A stretch of 64,000 nt of DNA, taken from the NCBI RefSeq assembly GCF_010093535.1, contig NW_022985168.1, positions 1,927,491 through 1,991,490 on the forward strand, read 5' to 3'. Below, piece after piece: positions 54,717 to 64,000 of this stretch (the stretch's first letter is position 1; every line of letters starts with the position of its first letter). A program made the position numbers and the translations under genes. The stretch is from Lindgomyces ingoldianus (Eukaryota; Ascomycota; Dothideomycetes; Pleosporales; Lindgomycetaceae). A model generated the notes under the pieces. The model made no database searches. It saw only the letters and a program-made list of their open reading frames with translations, and was not told the origin of the DNA.

Positions 54717-55934
54717 ATGGAGCACCTCACCGCTCCTCTCTTCAATAAAATCCTCGAGAAGCAACAGCAGAGTAGTAGCAACTCCACTACCGCATACACC
54801 ACCAGCATGTATACCCCTTCCTATTACACCGTGCTTGGCCTGGCGCCAAATGCACCCGCTGGCGTGATTCGTGCTGCATACAAGGCTTTGGTACTTATCT
54901 ACCACCCAGACAAGACCGTCCACTTTGCTACTGATGAGCGAGTGAAGTATGCCTCTATGTTTCAGAAGGTGCAGCAAGCGTACGACGTTCTCAGCAATCC
55001 TGTGACCAAGGCAGAATATGATAATGGCCTAGACTTAGAACACAGATCTTCGGAGATCTCTTCAAGCCAATCTTCGAAGGGAAACAATATTCGTTCAGCC
55101 CCCGCACGATGCCTACCGATCCTCACCACCACTGCAAAGAGGGCAGCAATTAGGGCTAAGCTCAGCGTTTAAATAGCAAAGCTCCAGAGCGACCGGATCA
55201 AACGAGACAAAGGAGAGGCACATTTACCGCTCGATGGATTACAATATACATTACAAATATGGAGAGGATTGGCGGAGGAGCGTAGGAGCGTGCCGACAGA
55301 GCATACTCATTGCATGATCAAAATCTATGAGTACGAGGAGAAGGTCAAGGCGAGGGAGGCGGAGGTGGGCTATTGGTTGGATAATATAGGTAAGACAAAG
55401 ATTCATCAAGGAAGCTACAGCAGGGATAGAAAGGAGAAGGTGAAGGCTGGTAGAGCTATGGGTGCACCCAAGTCTACGCCTTCCACGCGATCGAGTACTC
55501 CCAAACGAGGCCTAGCTACTTCAAAGTCTCGACTTTTCCCAAGGAACGTGCCTATAACTAGCGTGGCACACCGAACGCAGGAGGCCTCCACACGTGCGAA
55601 AGAGAAAGTGCGACAGGATGCGGCAAAACTAGCCCAGCTTGACGTGAAAGCGACGACAGTTAACACCGAGAAGGAAAAGCAAAAACAAAATGCTGACCAA
55701 GCAGCCACGCAGCATGCTGACCGCATTGCTAAGGCTCGTGTTAATCCAGCGCTCAACGTTTCTTCTATTCCAGAGGACCAGGGTGAGGAGGAAGTGAAAC
55801 AGCAAGTTGCTAGCTGGAAGAGGGAATGCAGCAAGTGCGGTGGTTCCCACCGCTTTCTTGCCGAGTGGAAGAAGTGTAGCATCCAGGCTTTACAAGAGCA
55901 AGTTGAACAAGATGGTTTTTTCCAGGCTGCCTGA
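54717..55934 (+). pseudogene. J-domain (DnaJ-type) protein interrupted by an in-frame stop
   Basis: The first open stretch (54717-55172) has an N-terminal J domain. SYYTVLGLAPNAPAGVIRAA is followed by HPD at residues 63-65, then FQKVQQAYDVLSNPVTKAEY. J domains stimulate Hsp70. The likely native start is the internal Met of MYTPSYYTVLG. After a TAA at 55170-55172 the same frame stays open to 55931. It continues a charged coiled coil (IAKLQSDRIKRDKGE, EEKVKAREAEVGYWLDNIGK), a Ser/Arg-rich part, EKVRQDAAKLAQLD and a Cys/His end CSKCGGSHRFLAEWKKCSIQ. This is the usual layout of long fungal J proteins. Either TAA arose from CAA, or an 84-bp intron (55093-55176, weak GTTCAG donor) removes it. The family assignment is firm, the integrity is not. 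Confidence 0.72.
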
Positions 55935-56330
55935 TGGACTAGCCAAGACTGTAAGCTAGCGATGCAATAGAGCTAGTCTCTTCGCAAAGTAGAAGCCACT
56001 CACGTGTGTAGATCAAAATACTAGTGTTTACGCTTACGAAATATTCTGTGCCAAAGCAAAGACCTCGGGAAGCAGAAAAGATTTCAAGTCTATGAGACGA
56101 TTAACGAAGTTCGCCTATCCTAGGTTACCTCGGTACCTGGGGCCAATAGGTGGATCACGTACACGTACCGGAATGACTAACTAACGCTGAATATCGCATG
56201 AAAGCTAAGACAGGTATTCTAACAACAAAGCACAAGAGAGATTCAGTAGCCGAAAAGGGCAGGAATAACTTAAAAAAGAAGGGAAAAGGTACAGTTAACT
56301 CAACTACTCTCAAGCGCCCGCGCTTGCCCC
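55935..56330. other. Convergent spacer
   Basis: About 400 bp between the J-domain gene (plus) and the ankyrin gene (minus). No gene seen. Confidence 0.4.
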
Positions 56331-57770
56331 TCAGTTTCTCTTCGGGTTGATCCAGATCAGAACCTCGCTAAATCCTCCAGCAATCGAGCTACCCATACTG
56401 GCAAATATTTCCAGCATCTTCTTCGGGACATAGATGATAAGCTCGATCAAACCTCGAATGATCAACCACACGAGAAACCCTATGCACCCAAACATCTTTT
56501 CCAGGATGTCTTTCGTAACCTCCCCAAACGTGCATAACCATTTCCAGAGCTTCTTTAGTCCGTCAACAAAAACGGCGCGGAGAAGAGCCATGAAACCATT
56601 CCAAACGTCTTGTAGAGTAAGGCCACGGAAGAGGTTGACAATGGCGAAGAGTAAAGTGTGGATGAATGAGAAGAGTCGGCCGACGGTGGAACCGATTGCA
56701 GTTCCCATACTCTTGATCCCCTGCCACAACCAAACAACCATTCCCCCGATGGCTTTTGGGGTAGCCTTGATAAGATGCCAGAGCATTTGTGCAAGCTCCA
56801 TAGTGCATTCTTTCAAAAACTTTGGTACCTCTTTCAGAACATCCCATATCATTTGAGGTATTTTATTCAGCCATCTCCAAACTATTCCGGGAAGCTCAGA
56901 GCCGTGTTTCCATAGCCAGCGCGAACCAAGCACTAGAGGCAAGATGATGAGATGTTTCGGTACCGACCACAGAAAGAATCTTGGTACTGACCAAAGGCAA
57001 AAACGGAAGAACTGATAGATGCTTTTTGCTGCCTTTTTTGTCCTCTTCATTGCCTTATGGTGCTTGGCTTTCCATCTCCGCCAACCACCCCCTCTTCTCG
57101 TTGGCAAGTAGTTCACAACCTCACGGTGATTGTTCTTTGCAGCAAGGCGAAGTGCAAGTTCTCCATCGGGCGCTATCATCGAATCATCGGCATTGTAAGT
57201 TTCCATGAGCAATTTGACAATCGTGAGGTTTCCTTGTGCTGCGGCTAGCTGAAGCGGGGTGCGATAAATCTTCGTATACCCCTTCTTTCGCGTCCATTCG
57301 GAAGTCTCTCCGACAACTCCGTACGCATTGATATTGGCGTCAAAGTCCATGAGTTCCTGTACAGTGCGGATATTGCCGGCTTCGATGGCCGCCAAGAGAG
57401 GAGTTCGGCCATCCTTGTCGGTCGTTTCGGGGGTGACGATATTGTTTTCGATTAAAGCCGCGACCACCTCGTCTTTTTTGGTTCGGATGGCATTGAAAAA
57501 GCTGTCTACAATATCTTGCTGTAGAATTGCGGAGCGCAATGTGTTACGAATTAACGGGAACTCCAAAATGGGAAGATCATGGTTATTTTGTTCTCGGATG
57601 GCATCCGCAATCTGCTGGATGCCCTCAGGTAATGCAGGTCCATGTTCATCGTAGGCTGGAGGATCGTTCGGATCTCTGAGAATGTAGTCGGGGTGGTGTG
57701 ATGGCCCGGGCTCAAAGTTCATGTGGCTGTGCTCGCTGTTGGCCCCAGCTTCAGATGCTTTCGACAACAT
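56331..57770 (-). CDS. Ankyrin protein with Trp/Pro-punctuated amphipathic tail
   Basis: A single-exon protein of 479 aa. The N-terminal 80 residues are polar. Ankyrin-like repeats span about 85-225: FFNAIRTKKDEVVAALIENN, GRTPLLAAIEAGNIRTVQEL, TPLQLAAAQGNLTIVKLLME and ELALRLAAKNNHREVVNYL. A basic stretch (228-250, RRWKAKHHKAMKRTKKAAK) follows. The C-terminal half is hydrophobic and Trp-rich. Pro at 294, 305, 316 and 338 and Trp at 287, 298, 309 and 331 are spaced by 11 or 22 residues. The end has strongly hydrophobic helices (GFLVWLIIRGLIELIIYVPK). This suggests membrane or lipid-surface association (inference). No enzyme motif. Function unknown. Confidence 0.85.
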   Translation of the reverse strand: MLSKASEAGANSEHSHMNFEPGPSHHPDYILRDPNDPPAYDEHGPALPEGIQQIADAIREQNNHDLPILEFPLIRNTLRSAILQQDIVDSFFNAIRTKKDEVVAALIENNIVTPETTDKDGRTPLLAAIEAGNIRTVQELMDFDANINAYGVVGETSEWTRKKGYTKIYRTPLQLAAAQGNLTIVKLLMETYNADDSMIAPDGELALRLAAKNNHREVVNYLPTRRGGGWRRWKAKHHKAMKRTKKAAKSIYQFFRFCLWSVPRFFLWSVPKHLIILPLVLGSRWLWKHGSELPGIVWRWLNKIPQMIWDVLKEVPKFLKECTMELAQMLWHLIKATPKAIGGMVVWLWQGIKSMGTAIGSTVGRLFSFIHTLLFAIVNLFRGLTLQDVWNGFMALLRAVFVDGLKKLWKWLCTFGEVTKDILEKMFGCIGFLVWLIIRGLIELIIYVPKKMLEIFASMGSSIAGGFSEVLIWINPKRN

Positions 57771-58814
57771 ATGGAAACGTTAAGAATAGGTTGACTTCTG
57801 CGGGAGGTTATGTAGATTGTACGACAAGTTTTTGGATGAGCAAGCGAACTTATGTGGGCATTTAGTGGGCTATGCTTCGAGATGGGGAGATTGTGACCGG
57901 TGAAGCCACGCCTGCACAGCCTCTAGCTGGTAACCCAAGACAAGGGCTGAAGCGAAGCTGAAAGCAAGATCTCATTTGCTTCCGAGGGCACATGTGATAA
58001 AAAAAAATATGCTGAATAGCAACGATATGGGATTTGGGATATTTCAATTGTGCATCCATGATGTGCAACGGTGCGAAATGCGATTGGCCGATAAAGATGC
58101 GGGGATGCCAAGGCCGCTCACATCTATGACACAAGTTATTTCTCGAGCCCACTGAGCAGTTCTCGCAATGAATCCTTATGAGAGACATATGGGTGCGCTA
58201 ATTAATTCAATATCTTTCATTTTCAGTATTAGTAGGCGGGCCTGGTAAACAGTCCCAAAAGTTGCGAAAATCCCACGTGCTCAACCGTTCATGCCCTGGG
58301 GCGTGCTAGACTAAACTACTTAGTTAGCGCTGCTGGCTAACTTAAGAAGCATCGTAAGCAGTTCGCACGCTGAAGTTTCTTTTATGAAGTGCATGTAAGG
58401 TCTTCAGACATCCTGTGACATGGAAGTCTTCGAATATAGCACCTTCCCTAAACACACATGGTCCAGATATTCTTCAGTACTAGTCTCGTTCAGAGGTGTC
58501 TGTGTCTTTCCAACCGGATCAAAAAATAGTTTTGGCTGTGCCCTTGGCATCAAGTTTGCTCCATACGGCCTTATTGTCATTGCGCATTCCTTCGGGCGGT
58601 CCGAGGACCTCTACCGGAACGCCAATATCACACCCTAAGGGAAGAAACAATAAGGGGGGTGGTGAAGAGCTTTGGAAGGGGTAACTTTTCCACCAATGAC
58701 AGGATTGTTGGAAAAAAAATAACAGAGTCTCTAAGGTCTGCCTAACCTAGCAAAGCATAGGCATGCCGATCTTTAGAGACTCATGCAAGCCTCCTAGATA
58801 GCTTTTTCGTGGTG
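57771..58814. other. Intergenic region, 1 kb
   Basis: The upstream region of the ankyrin gene and 3' flank of the PD-(D/E)XK gene. No supported gene; ORFs up to 108 aa lack motifs. Confidence 0.45.
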
Positions 58815-61465
58815 CTAAGTAGTTATGATTACCTCACCTCGTGCTGTATGGGTATCTTGAATGAGCGATTTGAATTGGGAGCGAGAAGCTTCCAGAACGT
58901 CCTGCGGTGGTTGCAACGCTCGAATCCAACTGAAGATTGCAACTGGTAGTTTCATCAACGACTGCGCTGCTAAATCCTTAGGCGGTGTAACGATGGAAAA
59001 GTCTGGCGCTGGTCGATTTTCCTGATAGTTTCGGTTCGTCTTCGGGACCTTGCCTCGCCGTACAGTATGGTACATGGATTGAAAGTGCAAGACAGTCCGT
59101 AGATTCTGGACGATCTGGGTGTTGGTGAGAGTGTCTATCTCTCCATTGAGAATATAGAGACAAATAGTCATTGGGGATCGAGAGGCTGAATCTGGGATGG
59201 GGGAATAAACAAGAGCATGCCCCCAATGCTTCTCCCAAAATCCAAGCTCATCTCCCGGACTCCAGTCTTTCCAGAGTGGTCGGCCTCTAGAATCAATAGA
59301 AGCAGAGGCACGAAGAAAAGGTTCTGAGGGGGGGCGTTGACCGATACGAAACCTCTCGTATATAGCATGCACAATTCCTTGCATTTGCAACCCAGGACTC
59401 TTTTTATCCTTATCTTGACTCTGGATGACCTTTTCTCGACGAAGGTCACGTCCTGTGTCGACGCAATGTATCATGGCATAGCTCACAGTGATCGTGTAGG
59501 TCCGCCTTTGAAGGCAAGAGCGAAAATCATATCGCACGCTGCGCTTCTGAAAGATCTTGATTGTTGATAGAAGGCCGACTTCGGAACAAGGGTGGGGTCT
59601 GAACTGATAGCGCTTCGCCGCTGCTCGGAAGTCGGCAAATTGTATGAGAGCGTCCTTCGCGTCATGAGTTACCGCTAGATACGTAAGTTCACGAACTTGC
59701 TGCCACATCGGATCAATAAAGTAGGATACGCGAAACTGAGCGTAAACAGTTCGGTTACGAGCGGCGATGCGACCAGTTGTCCTAGTAGCGCCTATCCATT
59801 GATCTTCGACTGCTCTGAGGACGTTTTCGGATTCCAAGACGACACTCCGACGAGCTAGAATCGATAGCATGGTCCTGACAACCCGTTTTGCATTGTCCGT
59901 GGTATCGAACCCAAGTAATAATGTTTGGAGATTGTCTGGTGTAATGAATAAACCACGGATGCGAGACTCCATGAATCTCGCATCGCGCACAACGCCAATC
60001 TTGTTACTGAATTGATCTAAGATTCCTTGATTGGAGGCGGAATTCTGAGGCTCGTCAGCCTTTTCGCCCGACAAATTTCCATCGATAATCTCCCCCGGTT
60101 CCATAGTCTCCATCCAGGGCTCAACATCTCCTCGAAGTGAATAGATATCAGGATCGAGTCCCATGGTCATCGCGTCGCTAATGTTTGCAGTGGTAAGCAT
60201 CTTCAGCTGACGCAGGATATTTGGTCGGTAGATGTCTCGGGCCCAATCGAGAATGTAATCCAGGATAAGAATGAGCTGAAGTGCCTCGTCGTAGCCTGTA
60301 ATACTTCCTCCCCAGAGGTAATTGATCAACTTTGGGATGTTATTGTTTGATCGAGTAGTACCATATATGGGGGCACTTACATAATCAGGCCGTCCGTTAT
60401 GCTCATGGATACATGCTCCATACACTCTCCAATCCTCGCCGCGATTGGCTAGGAACCATACCAGAGGACCGCCAGGGACGTCCATTGTGTTACCCTTTGT
60501 TTTTAGAAGGTCATATTGCAGTTTCAGGGCATTTCGAATTGGAAACGCCGATTGGATTTCCATCTCTTCAAAATTATCTACGCCCTTCTCACCTTTTGCC
60601 TCGAGAATCAGGAAAGGAAATAGCAATGCGGAGCCACCATTGTCCGGGTTGATACTGACTTTTACAACCTCCTCTAAAGCGCGAAGAGCAAGACCGGACG
60701 AGTCTGTGTGAACATATGGTTGTTGAAGCAGGGTGTCAAAATTCGTGGTCTGCTGGAGACCGTGGATTCGGTCCGGCTTTTTTGAGGGACCGAAGGAAGC
60801 GGTATCTGTCCCACTAGGATTGACGCAAGTTTCCTCGATTCGGGCGGAAAAGATGTCGTTAATTCCTACATCTAGGCTTAACCAAGGATCAGTATCGTAG
60901 AAACCGGGTCCAGGATTCATGTTTTACCAATCATCTAGACGACTTGAAGGATTGCAGGTGCACGGCGCTCTTTGCTTCTGGCGGTCTTCGAGTGACGTCG
61001 TGCGACTGTTACTGAAGGACGGATTGGCTTCAATCTCGGACCTCCATAGTCGCTTGCGACACTTTTTACTATATATTGTGAATAATGTCCCAAGTATGCT
61101 CTCATGCTCTCATATCTCATGACGTACCAAGCGACTTCGATATCGAATCTCTCGAAGAGTCGGGACTCCACTTCGTGCCGCCAGCCAGCCTCATTCCGGT
61201 TTTCTTTGCGACACCTCGTTGCATAGAGCAAGATTCTGGCAGCTCTTTCTTTATTCTTTCCTTGCCACGGCTTTTCAGGTGACATGTTCGGCAAGTAGCC
61301 GTACTCTGCGTACGTGACATGACCGAGCTGTTGAACGATGGCGAAACTTTCCATGTGATCTTCCGGTACATTGCGACAGCTCAAGGCGCTATATTTTATT
61401 GAGTTTACAAAGATTCTGTCACGTTTGGCCGCCGCTTTGAGCTTCCGGTACGTGTCATTAACCAT
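58815..61465 (-). CDS. PD-(D/E)XK nuclease-like fungal protein
   Basis: Three exons (61128-61465, 60928-61068, 58815-60876) give 846 aa, with total divisible by three. The first intron (59 bp) joins ERFDIEVA to CKKCRKRLWRSEIEA, a zinc-knuckle-like Cys pair typical of this family's N-terminal region. The second (51 bp, ACTGAT branch) removes an in-frame TAA and joins SSRLDD to CLDVGINDIFSARIEET. The core LLFPFLILEAKGEKG, with the E-x-K signature after a hydrophobic strand and then EIQSAFPIRNALKLQ, resembles the catalytic core of PD-(D/E)XK nucleases. LVWFLANRGEDWRVYG follows. The C-terminal 450 residues contain an unrecognised region. The start MVNDTYRKLK (61465) is preferred; an upstream ATG at 61615 is also in frame. 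Nuclease activity is untested for such fungal proteins. Confidence 0.78.
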
Positions 61466-62103
61466 GATTATGCGTGAAATGTGACGGAGGTTGAGCAAGT
61501 AGCAAGAAGAATAGTAGATATATTTAGAGGCCTTCGGGAAAAGGAAATATTTTATAAGTGCAAAATGAACATGTGGTCCTCGGACTCCAGGTTCTTGAGC
61601 TGTGCTGTGCCGCATCCCGAGTAGTGTAATAGGCTGTATCGAAGAACTAGCGGGCGTTTCTGCAGTCCGCCGTGTCCACCCACAGGACTAGGTTTGTCGC
61701 TCTGACGCGTATAACGTTACATGGAAAGGCGCTTGCTGTATGGCTGTTGGCTGTGCTCGTGGACGTGAGTTGTTTCACATCGCGATTTGAAACGTGACTG
61801 AAGCCGCCCTGGACGCTCCCAAATGGGGCCGAAAACGGGCAACATGTTAGAAGAAGTAATGCGGTGGTCCAGGGTAATAGATCTCATAGAAAACAATTAT
61901 TAAATTGGGAAATGAGTAGAAGACCCTACCCGAAAGTTGGAATTTGAGCGCAAACCTCATTGGCCGCTTAATTTGCGTGTTAGTAGATTCCCCTGTCGTG
62001 TTCAAACTTCACGCGTGTGTATGTATTCTTCCGCCATGCTGTGGTAGTAGATTTACTATTCCATAATGCAACGACGCTTTTAACTTTAGAAATAGGCACA
62101 TGC
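61466..62103. other. Spacer upstream of the PD-(D/E)XK gene
   Basis: The promoter region of the minus-strand gene at 58815-61465 and 3' flank of the hydrolase. It includes the possible upstream ATG at 61615. No other gene. Confidence 0.4.
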
Positions 62104-63047
62104 TTATAGGCGGCTCTTCCCAGCTGCAGATATCTCCGCGTCAAGGAAATTGTTGATGAGCTTCGTGAATTGATTTGCGTACTGATAGAGAAAGCCATGA
62201 CCAGAGTCGGGATACAGATGTAGTTGAGCATCCGTATTGGAGAGTTTCTTCCACATTACATAGCTGTTCTCCGTAGGAAGTAGCAAATCATCACTTCCTG
62301 CAAGGCCTTCAGCCAATAAACTCGTGAGGATAGGAAAGACCTACCATTTGCGATGAGGACCGGCATCTCCAATTCGAGAAATCGGTTATATGAGCCAGCA
62401 TCCTCATTCTCGGGTTTCTGGAAATTGAAATAGGCCACGGTCTGTCTCTCCGCGGTTTCTACATCTATGTAGTCAACCCGATTTGGCCTTGCGGAGTGGA
62501 TGCGTTCGAACGACGCTTTCCCCGCGGCTTGACTCCTCTCAGACGGCCCAAAGAAGCTAAGCAGAAAAGCCTCAAGCTGCTCGTTCTTCGTCGATGCAGA
62601 TTTCAATTTCATAAACGGCTCCATGCCCTGGACGTGCACCACGCCTTCTCCTGTGCTCGAAATTGTCGCAGCAAGGATGAGGCGTCGGACTAGATGTGGT
62701 GCATTCAAGGCAATCAACTGCGCGGTACAACCTCCCATGGAGAACCCAAGGAGGTCAATCTGCTTTACGCCCAGTGCGGTAAGCACGTCTATAACAACTT
62801 GAGCCCAGGCCGTGAATGCCATGGGGATATTTCCTTCAGAGCGTCCAACACCAGCGTTGTCCAGAATGATGATGGGCCGATGTTCTGCGAGGGGGTTGAT
62901 GAAGGCCGGGTCCCAGTGGTCCATTGTTCCCCGGAAGTGGATGTGCAAGAAGAGTGGGATCCCAGTGGTGAGACCAAAACGTCGGTAGGCATACCTGATA
63001 CCATTGACAATGATGAATTGGTCTTGTGCAGTCTCGTAGGTCGACAT
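62104..63047 (-). CDS. Alpha/beta hydrolase
   Basis: Two exons (62345-63047 and 62104-62297) encode 298 aa. The 47-bp intron (GTAGGT...TGCAG) joins PVLIANG to SDDLLLPTENSYVMW in frame. The fold is shown by IVNGIRYAYRRFG, the oxyanion strand PLFLHIHFRGTMDHWD, and LDNAGVGRSEG. The nucleophile elbow is GFSMGG, the acid is in NGSDDLLLP and the catalytic His in PDSGHGFLYQYA. The layout matches haloperoxidase/epoxide-hydrolase-like hydrolases. Ser as nucleophile points to an esterase, lipase or peroxidase-like activity rather than an epoxide hydrolase. No signal peptide, so cytosolic. Substrate unknown. Confidence 0.92.
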
Positions 63048-64000
63048 GATGGTTCTCGGGAGGGGTGTCCCGGGGGCTTTGCTAGGAACGGCCGGGGAAG
63101 GGGATTTTGGCCCTTGAATGAGTCTTCGGGGTCACTATATGAAGACTCTGGGAATTAGTAATCCAGCCATCAGCAAAGATGAATGCAGCCAGTCTGATGA
63201 AAGCCCGATTGCCCCTTGCGGTTTAGTTTCGGGATGCCTAAACTATTCAGCAGCAGTCATGGCATTCCCGTCGAAAAGTGAACTGAAGTTCGGGGTATGT
63301 GGGCTCATCGTCACGACAAGAAGGAGACTAAAATTAATAATCGATGGAGAAGAAGCCTGATTACCAGCATTCTGATGAACACCCAATTGCTTTTTATGGT
63401 AAATGGGCGGAAGGAGCAACCAGGAGGGCGGGTCTAATCTAATATGGGGGGTGAGTCGTGATCATGTTTGTAGCGCAGCTGGGGGAGGGGAAGACTAGAA
63501 GCTTTGATTACTGAAGAAAGTTGGTGATGCAGTAAGAGGACTTCGCAACTGAGGAGCGTTTGAAAGTTACCTCGGCCCATTGGTGTTACACAAATCACGT
63601 GGCCGTTTCCGGTGTGCCCACCGACAAACCGTCCATCGCCCAATAGCGATGTGGTTTGTTCTCCACGGACAATTCCTTTTGTCACTTGTTGCGTGCCGCG
63701 ACCATATTTTAACAACCGTTACGGACTAAACATTCATTATTGCCTTGCATCCTACGCAAGCCATAACAGTGACGGCTTGCGCTTTCCCGAACTCAGCCGG
63801 CGCCAAGAGAGCTGGAACCTGCATATTCGGCTCCCCCGCCTCGGTCATTCGTCTTGACTTTCAAGCCTTCACTCACCCCTCTCTCTTTTCTCGGCTTGCG
63901 CCTTTCAACGACTTCGAGGCGTGCCAAGAGCGCCAATTTAGCGACGTGGCATTCACTTTTGGGGCGCTGTCGCGAATCCGGCAGCCGCCGGCTGGGCGAG
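63048..64000. other. Right-end intergenic region
   Basis: The hydrolase promoter and about 900 bp without a recognisable gene. Short ORFs on both strands (for example 63434-63715 minus) show no motif. The GC-rich last 100 bp might begin a gene beyond the window. Confidence 0.4.

Noticed and set aside
62694..63158. Plus-strand ORF of 154 aa opposite the alpha/beta hydrolase
   Set aside because: Antisense to a well-supported hydrolase exon with catalytic motifs; no motif of its own.
1..64000. tRNA, 5S rRNA or other structural RNA genes
   Set aside because: I scanned by eye for tRNA-type A/B boxes and the fungal 5S core and found none; a covariance-model scan would be needed to exclude them fully.

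Overview
The window looks like nuclear DNA of a filamentous ascomycete, probably Leotiomycetes-like (inference). Most genes carry short introns (about 45-80 bp) with GT...CTAAC/CTGAC...AG signals. The families are typically fungal: CFEM, DUF6594, CorA-like, HeLo, NLR/TPR and kinase-ankyrin proteins. Gene-bearing DNA of ordinary composition alternates with very AT-rich blocks full of decayed repeats, as expected after repeat-induced point mutation (RIP). I saw no rRNA, tRNA or CRISPR array.

Layout. 1-397: fragment of an NB-ARC/TPR NLR. 1656-4065: nine-exon amino-acid permease. 5230-6931: seven-exon CorA-like membrane protein. 7603-10740: large single-exon kinase. 12479-15915 and 16458-18173: a divergent pair, a kinase-ankyrin protein and a HeLo-domain pseudokinase. 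18360-18760: decayed TPR repeats. 21538-24658: MDR oxidoreductase and O-methyltransferase, divergent. 24785-26093 and 29528-30468: two paralogous LPREIRD-type proteins flanking an AT-rich block and a 16-bp minisatellite. 32689-36387: ankyrin-CorA protein. 37895-38437: UPF0303/haem-degrading-like protein. 39449-40384: F-box-like protein. 41033-41880: DUF6594 pseudogene. 42377-44359: CRIB-kinase. 44700-47430: nested, RIP-like inverted-repeat transposons. 48000-49370: kinase pseudogene split by a small hAT-like element with perfect 8-bp target duplications. 50653-50957: CFEM secreted protein. 51510-52556: bZIP factor. 54717-55934: J-domain protein with an in-frame stop. 56331-57770: ankyrin protein with a Trp/Pro-punctuated helical tail. 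58815-61465: PD-(D/E)XK-like protein. 62104-63047: alpha/beta hydrolase.

Togetherness. Most genes are independent. The theme is a concentration of kinases, ankyrin proteins, NLR/TPR fragments and a HeLo protein, the parts used in fungal non-self recognition and regulated cell death. The most interesting unit is the divergent pair at 12479-18173: an apparently active kinase fused to ankyrin repeats beside a HeLo-type N-terminus fused to a catalytically dead kinase. By domain order this resembles the animal RIPK4/ANKK1-type kinases and MLKL. A functional link is inference only.

Exon models were built by eye from splice signals, conserved motifs and the requirement that joined lengths be multiples of three.
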